From Dictyoglomaceae bacterium (GTDB taxonomy: Bacteria; Dictyoglomota; Dictyoglomia; Dictyoglomales; Dictyoglomaceae): 13,468 bases of DNA. A model generated the notes under the pieces. It was given only the letters and a program-made list of their open reading frames with translations, was not told the DNA's origin and did no database searches. Shown in pieces: positions 5,035-11,489 of this stretch. The number at the start of each line of letters is the position of its first letter. The stretch's first letter is position 1. A program made the translations under genes and the position numbers. The stretch spans positions 1 through 13,468 of the forward strand of contig JAPYWU010000018.1 in NCBI GenBank assembly GCA_028276205.1, read 5' to 3'.

Positions 5035-5958
5035 ATGAAGAAGTGGAGAATATTTGCAATAGGGATTTTAATACTCCTATTAGTACTTATAGCAGTAGGA
5101 GTTGGTGGATATTATTACATCCAAGGAAGTTATAACTATACTCCTACTAAAAATTATCCTTCTTTGGATAAAGTAGAGCTCTTAGATGTAGCCCTAAATC
5201 ATGTAGATAAAATAAATGTGGTTCTTTTGGGTGTAGATGAAAGAAAAGACGATCCAGGAAGATCAGATACTATAATAATTGCTTCTTTAGATCTTAAAAA
5301 TAAAAAGGTATATATACTCTCTATTCCAAGAGATACAAGGGTAAATATACCTAATTATGGATATACAAAGATAAATCATGCCTATGCCTATGGAGGAATT
5401 GATCTGTCTTTAAGAACTATAGAAGAATTTACTAAAATACCTATACATTATTATGTAAAGGTAAACTTTCAACAATTTGAAAAATTCATAGATGCTATAG
5501 GTGGAGTAGATATAGAGGTTGAAAAAAGAATGTATTATAGGGATTATACAGATAAATTCCTCGTAAACCTAACTCCAGGATTACATCATCTAAATGGTAA
5601 AGAGGCATTAGGATATGTAAGATTTAGACATGATCCTATGGGAGATTTGGGAAGGGTTGAGAGACAACAAAAATTTTTAAAAGCTTTATTTAAACAAGCA
5701 AAAGAAAAAGTAAACCTTATTAACCTTCCCTATTATATATCAGTAGCTGGCTCAATTCTTTCTACTAATATATCTCTAATGGAAGGTTTAGTAATAGCCA
5801 GTAAATTCTTAGATATTACTGAAAATGATATCCAAACCTTCGTAATGCCAGGTGTTCCTGAAAATATTAATGGAATAAGTTATGTAATTCCAGATATGGA
5901 AAAATTAGATGAGATTTTAAATCAATATTTTAGAGTTAATAATAAGAAGGAGGGGTGA
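5035..5958 (+). CDS. LytR-CpsA-Psr (LCP) family cell-wall glycopolymer ligase
   Basis: LCP proteins transfer lipid-linked glycopolymers (teichoic acids, capsule, other anionic polymers) onto peptidoglycan, outside the membrane. The protein has 307 residues: a short basic N-terminus, one membrane segment at about 6-28, a linker, then the LCP domain from about 60 to 222. Pyrophosphate-lipid and metal-binding motifs are visible: GVDER (66-70), RSDT (76-79), IPRDT (97-101), KINHAY (112-117), and RFRHD with DLGRVERQQ (196-212). The last 80 residues are a C-terminal extension. GGAGG at 5018-5022 is 12 nt before the ATG, a rather long spacing, but no better start exists before the membrane segment. 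Its stop overlaps the rsfS start. LCP next to rsfS is a recurring order in Firmicutes-like genomes. The acceptor polymer is unknown here. Confidence 0.93.
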   Translation: MKKWRIFAIGILILLLVLIAVGVGGYYYIQGSYNYTPTKNYPSLDKVELLDVALNHVDKINVVLLGVDERKDDPGRSDTIIIASLDLKNKKVYILSIPRDTRVNIPNYGYTKINHAYAYGGIDLSLRTIEEFTKIPIHYYVKVNFQQFEKFIDAIGGVDIEVEKRMYYRDYTDKFLVNLTPGLHHLNGKEALGYVRFRHDPMGDLGRVERQQKFLKALFKQAKEKVNLINLPYYISVAGSILSTNISLMEGLVIASKFLDITENDIQTFVMPGVPENINGISYVIPDMEKLDEILNQYFRVNNKKEG

Positions 5959-6308
5959 TGAATTTCTTGGAAAGCAGAGAGAAAGTCTTAAGAGTTGCCC
6001 AAATTATTTCGGAGAAAAAGGGAGAGAATATTGTAATCATTGATGTCTCTAAAGTATTAGGGATTACTGATTTTGTATTAATCTGTACAGGTTCTACCCC
6101 ACTACAAAGAAGAGCAATTAAAAGGACTATTGAGGAAGAAATGGAAAAACTTGGATTTACGCCAAGAGGAGTAGAAGGAAGAGAAGGTACCGGATGGACC
6201 CTTCTTGATTATTATGATTTCATAGTACATATTTTCTCTCCCAGAGCAAGAGAATTTTATGGCCTTGAGGAACTTTACCAGAATCTACCAAAAATAACAG
6301 AATTTTAA
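5958..6308 (+). CDS. rsfS: Ribosome silencing factor RsfS (Iojap/YbeB family)
   Basis: Binds ribosomal protein uL14 on the large subunit and blocks joining of the subunits in starvation. The protein has 116 residues from the ATG at 5958, normal for the family, and is one RsfS domain. Family signatures are the central GITDFVLICTGSTPLQ segment, EGREGTGWTLLDYYDFIVHIF and the PRAREFYGLEELY end. Start choice: AGGAGG (5948-5953) lies 4 nt before this ATG, whereas an in-frame GTG at 5955 would leave a 1-nt spacing. The ATG overlaps the stop of the LCP gene (TGATG), so translation is probably coupled. In related genomes the gene often sits with nadD, yqeK and an LCP gene; nadD and yqeK are absent from this window. 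Confidence 0.95.
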   Translation: MNFLESREKVLRVAQIISEKKGENIVIIDVSKVLGITDFVLICTGSTPLQRRAIKRTIEEEMEKLGFTPRGVEGREGTGWTLLDYYDFIVHIFSPRAREFYGLEELYQNLPKITEF

Positions 6309-6322
6309 AAATAAAAAATTAA

Positions 6323-7189
6323 ATGCTTCATATTCCTATAGAATGGGAAGAGACTGCAAGAGAGATCCTAAAAGAGAAAGGTACTATTCTTGTCTTAGGA
6401 CTTCCAAACGCTGGTAAAAGTACATTTGTAAAATATCTTACAGATTTAGGAATTCAAAGAGGATTAAAAGTAGCAGTAATTAACTCAGACTTAGGACAAG
6501 CAGATATAGGTGTACCAGGTACCATTTCTCTTATCTATCCGGAAAGGGAAATATCAAGTTCAGAAAATATCTTTGTAAATAGTTGGTACTTTGTAGGAGA
6601 AATTACTCCTGTAGGTAAATTTTTGCAAGTAATAACAGGAGTAAGAAAACTTCTTGATGAAGCCAAAGATAAGGCAGATTTAATCATTATAAATACCTGT
6701 GGCCTTGTACAAGGAAGATTAGGAAAAATATTAAAGTATTATAAAACCTCTCTTATTAATCCAGATTTTATTGTGGGAATATATTTTTTAAATGAATTAG
6801 ATTCATTATTAAAAATTATAGGAAGATTCGCAAAAAAAGTTTATAAATTACCAAGAAGTCCATATGCAAGAGAAAGAGGACCAGAAGAAAGAAAGGAATT
6901 TAGAGAAAAAAGATATGAAAAATACTTTAAAGATAGCACAATTTTAGTTCTTCCCCTTTTATTAGTTTATTCCATAGATAAATATGTAGATTTCACAAAA
7001 GAGGACTATAAGGGAAGGTTAGTTGGTCTTTTAGATAAAAGAGAGAAATTACTTTCCTTAGGAATTGTGGAGAACATAGATCTGGAAAAAAGAATCATAT
7101 ATATATTTACACCATTAAAAAATCCTCAAGAAGTAAAAAGAATTGAAATTGGAGGAATAAAACTTAAAATCATTAAAGAACCCCAATAA
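6323..7189 (+). CDS. Clp1/Grc3-like P-loop protein, probable polynucleotide 5'-hydroxyl kinase
   Basis: Members of this family phosphorylate 5'-OH ends of RNA or DNA using NTP; they are best known from archaea and eukaryotes (Clp1, Nol9/Grc3). The protein has 288 residues. Walker A is GLPNAGKST (26-34). The Clp1-type Walker B region NSDLGQADIGVPG (54-66) carries Asp56 and Gln59. FVGEITPVGKF (90-100) resembles the family's lid-region motif, NTCGLVQG (124-131) is the third signature, and a charged stretch RERGPEERKEFREKRYEKYF lies at 183-202. The C-terminal 80 residues are a small beta-rich domain. The gene follows rsfS by 14 bp but has no visible Shine-Dalgarno (the gap is only A and T), which is unusual in this window. 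A hairpin ends the operon. Substrate and partner enzymes are unknown; RNA repair or rRNA maturation are guesses based on the neighbour. Confidence 0.82.
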   Translation: MLHIPIEWEETAREILKEKGTILVLGLPNAGKSTFVKYLTDLGIQRGLKVAVINSDLGQADIGVPGTISLIYPEREISSSENIFVNSWYFVGEITPVGKFLQVITGVRKLLDEAKDKADLIIINTCGLVQGRLGKILKYYKTSLINPDFIVGIYFLNELDSLLKIIGRFAKKVYKLPRSPYARERGPEERKEFREKRYEKYFKDSTILVLPLLLVYSIDKYVDFTKEDYKGRLVGLLDKREKLLSLGIVENIDLEKRIIYIFTPLKNPQEVKRIEIGGIKLKIIKEPQ

Positions 7190-7218
7190 AGGAGGAAGGC
7201 TTTTTTACCTTCCTCCTT
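7189..7218. terminator. Hairpin between convergent genes, probably a bidirectional terminator
   Basis: AAGGAGGAAGG (7189-7199) pairs perfectly with 7208-7218 around an 8-nt loop, an 11-bp stem between the kinase gene's stop and the end of the dehydrogenase gene. The U-tracts are poor: CCTATTTTC on the plus side and TTTATTGG on the minus side. Location and stem strength support a shared terminator; efficiency is uncertain. Confidence 0.65.
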
Positions 7219-7227
7219 CCTATTTTC

Positions 7228-8619
7228 TTATCTTCTTAAAGCAATATGGACAACACTTCCTAAGGGTACTTTTACAGCCTCCATAATAGCCTCTGGAAGA
7301 GTAGGATGGGTATGTATGGTATCTGCTACATCATCAAGGGTAAGATTGTTCTTAATAGCAAGAGCAAGTTCTGCTATCATTATTGAAGCTTCTGGTCCCA
7401 CTATTTGAGCCCCTATAAGTACTTTATCCTCTTTTCTTGCTACCACTTTTACAAGACCATCTGTAGCATTCATGGTAACAGCCTTGCCGTTTGCTGTAAA
7501 TGGAAATTCTCCTACCAATACTTCTATACCTTGTTCCTTTGCCTCTTCTTCAGTTAAACCACAAACTGCGATTTCTGGAGTAGAGAAAATAGCCCATGGC
7601 AATACTCTATAATCCATTTTCTTTTCCTCTCCTGCAATAATCTCAGCCACAACCTCTCCTTCTTTCATGGCTTTATGAGCAAGTAAAAGACCACCAATTA
7701 CATCTCCAATAGCATATATATTATCTACATTTGTTCTCAGATATTCATTTACTATTATCCTTCCTTTTTCAGTATTTATTCCCACATTTTCAAGACCTAT
7801 ATTATCAGAATTTAGTTTTCTCCCAATAGAGACAAGTACTTTTTCACTTTCTATAGTTTCTCCTGTAGATAAAGTAGAATATACCTTGCCATCCTTAACC
7901 TCTATATTTTCTATTTTTGCTCCTGTCTTAATCTCAATCCCCTTTTTATTTAAAATTCTTTGTAAGAGAGTAGCAATTTTCCTATCCTTTAAGGTAGGGA
8001 CTACTTGAGGCATCATTTCCACAATAGTTACTTTGGTACCAAAAGCATTATAAAAGTTTGCAAACTCTATTCCTATAGCTCCTGCCCCTACAATGAGTAT
8101 ATCCTTAGGAATCTCTCTTAATCTTAGGGCATCATCGGAAGTAAGTACATTTACGCCGTCAATCTTAAAAGATGGAATTATGGCAGGTTCCGATCCTGTA
8201 GCAATAACAATATTATCTCCCTTAATTAATTCTTTTCCTTCCTTTGTTTCTACTTCTACTGTATTATTATCAAGAATTTTTCCCTTCCCTTTTTTTAAAG
8301 TAATCTTTCTTGTTTTGAATAGGTATTCTATGCCGGATACTAATTTCTTAACTACATTTTCTTTCCAATCATATATTCCATTCACATCATATCCATAAGA
8401 ATCAACTCTTATTCCAAATATATGTCCTTCTTTAATACTATTATAAATCTCTGCACTCTTTAAAAGAGCTTTTGTAGGTATACAACCTCTATTTAAGCAA
8501 GTTCCTCCTAAATCTCTTTCTTCTATCACACATACTTTCTTTCCTAAATCTGCTGATCTAATTGCTCCCACATATCCTCCAGAGCCGCCACCTAAAAAAA
8601 TTACATCATACTTTTCCAT
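7228..8619 (-). CDS. lpdA: Dihydrolipoamide dehydrogenase (E3)
   Basis: Reoxidises dihydrolipoyl groups with NAD+ through FAD and a redox disulfide; serves 2-oxoacid dehydrogenases and the glycine cleavage system in the cytosol. The protein has 463 residues from the ATG at 8619. Domains: FAD fold with GGGSGG (10-15), redox pair Cys41/Cys46 in GGTCLNRGCIPTK, NAD fold with GAGAIGIEFA (178-187), the second FAD motif YAIGDV (302-307), and the dimerisation domain with His438/Glu443 in HTHPTLPEA. Start choice: AAGGAGG (complement of 8629-8635) lies about 9 nt before this ATG; an in-frame TTG at 8643 would put that site inside the coding region. No lipoyl domain is fused and no E1, E2 or gcv gene is adjacent, so the partner complex must be elsewhere. 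The gene stands alone with its own promoter. Confidence 0.95.
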   Translation of the reverse strand: MEKYDVIFLGGGSGGYVGAIRSADLGKKVCVIEERDLGGTCLNRGCIPTKALLKSAEIYNSIKEGHIFGIRVDSYGYDVNGIYDWKENVVKKLVSGIEYLFKTRKITLKKGKGKILDNNTVEVETKEGKELIKGDNIVIATGSEPAIIPSFKIDGVNVLTSDDALRLREIPKDILIVGAGAIGIEFANFYNAFGTKVTIVEMMPQVVPTLKDRKIATLLQRILNKKGIEIKTGAKIENIEVKDGKVYSTLSTGETIESEKVLVSIGRKLNSDNIGLENVGINTEKGRIIVNEYLRTNVDNIYAIGDVIGGLLLAHKAMKEGEVVAEIIAGEEKKMDYRVLPWAIFSTPEIAVCGLTEEEAKEQGIEVLVGEFPFTANGKAVTMNATDGLVKVVARKEDKVLIGAQIVGPEASIMIAELALAIKNNLTLDDVADTIHTHPTLPEAIMEAVKVPLGSVVHIALRR

Positions 8620-8671
8620 TTCCTTTATCCTCCTTAGATACAATTTAAGAATGGATTAAATTTTCTTACTA

Positions 8672-8700
8672 ATTTTATCTAACTATCTCCATTAATACAA
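8672..8700 (-). promoter_or_regulatory. Probable promoter of the dihydrolipoamide dehydrogenase gene
   Basis: On the minus strand TTGTAT (8700-8695), a 17-bp spacer and TAAAAT (8677-8672) lie about 50 bp before the start codon. The -10 matches 5/6 and the -35 has the TTG core only. It is the best match in the divergent gap. Confidence 0.45.
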
Positions 8701-8704
8701 GTTA

Positions 8705-8710
8705 TATAAT
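8705..8710 (+). promoter_or_regulatory. Possible -10 box of the PHP-domain gene
   Basis: A perfect TATAAT 25 bp before the PHP-gene start codon, giving a short leader. No convincing -35 box is found 16-18 bp upstream, and the area is very AT-rich, so a chance match is possible. Confidence 0.35.
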
Positions 8711-8735
8711 AATAAAAATAATATAGGAGGTATAT

Positions 8736-9998
8736 ATGATAAGCCTTGATAATTATTTTAAAATTTATCCTAAAGTAATAAGAGCAAATACAAAGGCAAC
8801 CATAACCTTAAAACCAAGATTAACCCATTGGAATATTCCAGAAGGTGAATACAAATTTTCACGCTATTCAGTCAATTATAATAGCAATAAAGAAAATAGA
8901 AATATTAAAGTAAGGCGTGAGGGAAATAATTTCTATATAGAGGGCTTTTTTGAAGGAGAGCAAGAACATGTAATTTATATAGATATGGGAAATAAAAGTT
9001 ATTCCTTTTCTGTATATTCAGTAAATGATGACCTTTTATCCAGGGTTCCATATAAAGGGGATATGCATATTCATACATATTACTCTGATGGAATAGAATC
9101 TCCTGCTTATGTGGCAAGTTCTTGTAGAAAAATAGGATTAGATTTTGTGGCTATTACAGATCATGGAAAATATTTTCCTTCTATAGAGGCTATTAATACT
9201 TTTAAAGATTTAGATTTAGATTTTAAAATATTTCCTGGAGAAGAGGTTCATCCACCCAATAATCCATTGCATATTGTAAATTTTGGAGGAAAATTTAGCA
9301 TCAATGAACTATTTGAAAAAGAAAAAGAAACATATAATCGGGAAGTTTCTGAGATAGAAGAAAGGTTAAAATTAGAGGTGCCAGATATTCCTGAAAGGTA
9401 TCAATTGGCATCCTCTATATGGTGTTTTAATAAAATAAGAGAGGCAGAAGGGCTTGGTGTTTTGTGTCATCCATTCTGGAGAATTAAAGAGGGTTATTAT
9501 ATATCAGAAAGATTACTGGATCTATTATATGATAAGAAGCCTTTTGACGCAGTAGAGATGGTGGGCGGATATCACATGTATGAATTAACCTCAAATAATC
9601 TTCAAATAGTTTCCTATTATGAAAAAAGTAAAGGAAGAAATATTCCTGTAGTTGGCGTTACAGATGCCCATGGATGTGATACAGGAAGCCTTTTTGGTTG
9701 GTATTATACTGTGGTTTTTTCACCAAGCTTAAATTTAAAAGATATTATAGAGAGTATAAACGCTGGATATTGTGTGGCAGTAGAAGCTATACCAGGAAGA
9801 GAAAGTAGGGTTTATGGAAGTTTAAGACTAACATTATTTACTCTTTTTTTAATTAAAGAAGTTTTTCCAATACATGATAAGATATGCCAAGAAGAAGGAA
9901 ATTTCATGATGAAGTATTTAATGGGTGAAATCTCTGAAGACAGAAAACATTATAAAAAAGATTTAGAAGAATTTTACAATTTATATTGGCAGAAATAA
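8736..9998 (+). CDS. PHP-domain metallohydrolase, CehA/McbA-like
   Basis: A probable phosphoesterase or other metal-dependent hydrolase in the cytosol (no signal peptide). The protein has 420 residues. Residues 1-105 are predicted mostly beta strand, an accessory domain I cannot name. The PHP domain follows from about 106 to 370 with all main metal-ligand motifs: GDMHIHTYYSDG (108-119; His111, His113, Asp118), ITDHG (140-144; His143), GEEVHPPNNPLH (168-179), CHPFWR (244-249; His245) and TDAHG (309-313; Asp310, His312). The C-terminal 60 residues look helical. The order of accessory beta domain plus PHP resembles proteins annotated CehA/McbA-like, but the substrate cannot be inferred. AGGAGG at 8725-8730 is 5 nt before the ATG. 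Its last 25 bp overlap the 3' end of the convergent hydrolase gene. The lpdA gene is divergent and probably unrelated. Confidence 0.85.
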   Translation: MISLDNYFKIYPKVIRANTKATITLKPRLTHWNIPEGEYKFSRYSVNYNSNKENRNIKVRREGNNFYIEGFFEGEQEHVIYIDMGNKSYSFSVYSVNDDLLSRVPYKGDMHIHTYYSDGIESPAYVASSCRKIGLDFVAITDHGKYFPSIEAINTFKDLDLDFKIFPGEEVHPPNNPLHIVNFGGKFSINELFEKEKETYNREVSEIEERLKLEVPDIPERYQLASSIWCFNKIREAEGLGVLCHPFWRIKEGYYISERLLDLLYDKKPFDAVEMVGGYHMYELTSNNLQIVSYYEKSKGRNIPVVGVTDAHGCDTGSLFGWYYTVVFSPSLNLKDIIESINAGYCVAVEAIPGRESRVYGSLRLTLFTLFLIKEVFPIHDKICQEEGNFMMKYLMGEISEDRKHYKKDLEEFYNLYWQK

Positions 9999-10876
9999 AT
10001 TATACTATCTAAGAACTCTTTTAGCTTCTCCTCATGGGGAATATGCCCACAATTATCTATTTCAATAATTTCTACTTCCTTTAACTTTGAAGCAAAACTC
10101 AAAACTTTCTCTTTTGGTACAATTTCGTCCTTTGAGCCAATTATTATAAGGGTTTTTATGTGATAGTTTTGGATAAGTTCGTCATAATTAACATAATTAG
10201 AGGCAGTAATGAGATAGTATAACCCCTTTTCCCAATCTTTAACAAGAAGAGCCCTTTTATACTTCTTCTTCAATTCCTCTGTAATTATGGTTTTGTCGTA
10301 GTATGCTTTGTAAATAAGTTTTTCAAGAGAATAAGTTAATGGCTTTACAAGTAGTGGAAATAAAAATTTCCCAACTTTTGTTCTTAAAAACTTAAGAAGT
10401 AGAGTATCACTTCCCTCATTAAACACTGCAGGAGCCTCAAGAATAACTGCCTTTATCCTTTCTGGATATTTAGAGGCATATATGAAAGCAATACTTCCAC
10501 CCATGGAATGTCCCACAAGGATAATATTATTAAGATCAAGTTTTTCAATAAAAGCTCTTAGGACTTCTACCTGTCCAGACCTGCTATAGGGATTAATTCC
10601 TCCTATGTTATTTGAAGGTCTTTCTGAAAGTCCAAAACCTGGTAGGTCAAGCGCTACCACTCTCCCATATTTTGATAGATCATCCATAATAGGATCAAAG
10701 GAAAAGGTTCCAGTCCCAAAACCATGAATAAGTAGGAAAGTTATATCTCCGGTTCCAAAATCCTTGTAATGAATCTTAATATTAAGTACATCAACAAATT
10801 TTGAATCAGAATCTGCAAAAGTTTCAGAAACGATAAGTAAAATCACAATTAAAAATGTTTTTAAGAACTTTTTCAT
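9974..10876 (-). CDS. Exported alpha/beta-hydrolase fold protein
   Basis: A serine hydrolase of the alpha/beta fold, esterase-like; the substrate is unknown. The N-terminus is a signal peptide or anchor: basic MKKFLK, hydrophobic 8-16, and a possible cleavage site after about Ala21. Oxyanion-hole motif HGFG (51-54), DLPGFGLSERP (77-87), nucleophile elbow GHSMGG with Ser124, Asp250 in GSKDEIVP and His278 in CGHIPHEE complete the catalytic triad. The cap region is about 150-235. Length of 300 is typical. The ATG overlaps the stop of the upstream DUF6512 gene (ATGA, 10873-10876), so the two are translationally coupled and may act together at the membrane. The 3' end overlaps the PHP gene by 25 bp, leaving no room for a separate terminator. 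Confidence 0.88.
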   Translation of the reverse strand: MKKFLKTFLIVILLIVSETFADSDSKFVDVLNIKIHYKDFGTGDITFLLIHGFGTGTFSFDPIMDDLSKYGRVVALDLPGFGLSERPSNNIGGINPYSRSGQVEVLRAFIEKLDLNNIILVGHSMGGSIAFIYASKYPERIKAVILEAPAVFNEGSDTLLLKFLRTKVGKFLFPLLVKPLTYSLEKLIYKAYYDKTIITEELKKKYKRALLVKDWEKGLYYLITASNYVNYDELIQNYHIKTLIIIGSKDEIVPKEKVLSFASKLKEVEIIEIDNCGHIPHEEKLKEFLDSIIYFCQYKL

Positions 10877-11412
10877 TTCAAGATACCAAAACCTCCTGTT
10901 ATAGGATCCTTAAAAAGGAAAAATCGAGGGGGAAGATAGGTAAAAAGGGAGAAAGCAAAGAATATTATTAAAAAGAGAAAGATAGAAACTGTAAGAAAAA
11001 TTCTTGGCAATTTCTCCGCTGTAAGAATTTTATACTTTATAAAACGCCCAACAAATACTGAAAAAACAAAAGTAAAAATATCCCAAAGAAGGGAATGAGT
11101 TTTGAACATAGCAAGATAACCATAGAATAAAACCACTATTAATATGGGTGCTATATAAAGATTTAAAACTTCTGCAAATAAATAGTTATTTACTTCATTC
11201 TTTACAAGAAAATACTCAAATATATCAAAAAAGATAGAGGGGAAGAAGGCAAGCTTTAGATGCTCCCATGTACTTTCATTTACTGCTGAAAAATAGGCAA
11301 CAATCCTTGAGTAATGAGACCACTCATAGGTAAAATGTAAAAGGGATCCAAAAACAATAACAAATAAGAAACCTATAATCTCTATCACAAGAATCCTTAA
11401 TCTTTTCTTCAT
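10873..11412 (-). CDS. DUF6512-family integral membrane protein
   Basis: A small, very hydrophobic protein of 179 residues with about five membrane segments (roughly 8-27, 53-70, 85-103, 109-126 and 138-160). Motifs match what I know of the DUF6512 family: LHFTYEWS (25-32), VNESTWEHLKLAFFP (44-58) between the first two segments, and a C-terminal RFFLFKDPITGGFG (163-176). The family has no established function. The conserved NESTWEH stretch, with Glu, Trp and His near the membrane surface, could be a functional site. The gene overlaps the downstream hydrolase start, a strong operon sign, and lies 77 bp after the DUF3887/hydrolase gene. The ribosome binding site is modest (GGGGGTAAGGAAG just before the ATG). 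Family assignment is by memory of motifs. Confidence 0.78.
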   Translation of the reverse strand: MKKRLRILVIEIIGFLFVIVFGSLLHFTYEWSHYSRIVAYFSAVNESTWEHLKLAFFPSIFFDIFEYFLVKNEVNNYLFAEVLNLYIAPILIVVLFYGYLAMFKTHSLLWDIFTFVFSVFVGRFIKYKILTAEKLPRIFLTVSIFLFLIIFFAFSLFTYLPPRFFLFKDPITGGFGILK

Positions 11413-11431
11413 CTTCCTTACCCCCTTATTA

Positions 11432-11462
11432 GTTATAACTATAAATATTGCATCCTTTTCAA
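11432..11462 (-). promoter_or_regulatory. Possible promoter of the DUF6512-hydrolase pair
   Basis: On the minus strand TTGAAA (11462-11457), a 19-bp spacer and TATAAC (11437-11432) end 19 bp before the DUF6512 start codon. Each box matches well but the spacing is long. The pair could instead be transcribed from the gene upstream, since no terminator is visible in this 77-bp gap. Confidence 0.35.
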
Positions 11463-11489
11463 AGGTATTTCTTTAGCAACATCTTCTTT

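Noticed and set aside
5955..5957. GTG start for rsfS three bases before the ATG
   Set aside because: Only 1 nt would separate it from AGGAGG, too close for initiation.
8093..8398. 101-codon plus-strand frame inside the dihydrolipoamide dehydrogenase gene
   Set aside because: It is antisense to a highly conserved enzyme and shows no motif or ribosome binding site.
8620..8643. Upstream TTG start adding eight residues to dihydrolipoamide dehydrogenase
   Set aside because: The strong AAGGAGG site lies within this extension and is correctly spaced for the ATG at 8619; the family also begins close to that Met.
11450..11464. CCTTT/AAAGG inverted repeat between the DUF3887-hydrolase and DUF6512 genes
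   Set aside because: The stem has only 5 bp with a 2-nt loop and no U-tract, so it is not a credible terminator.
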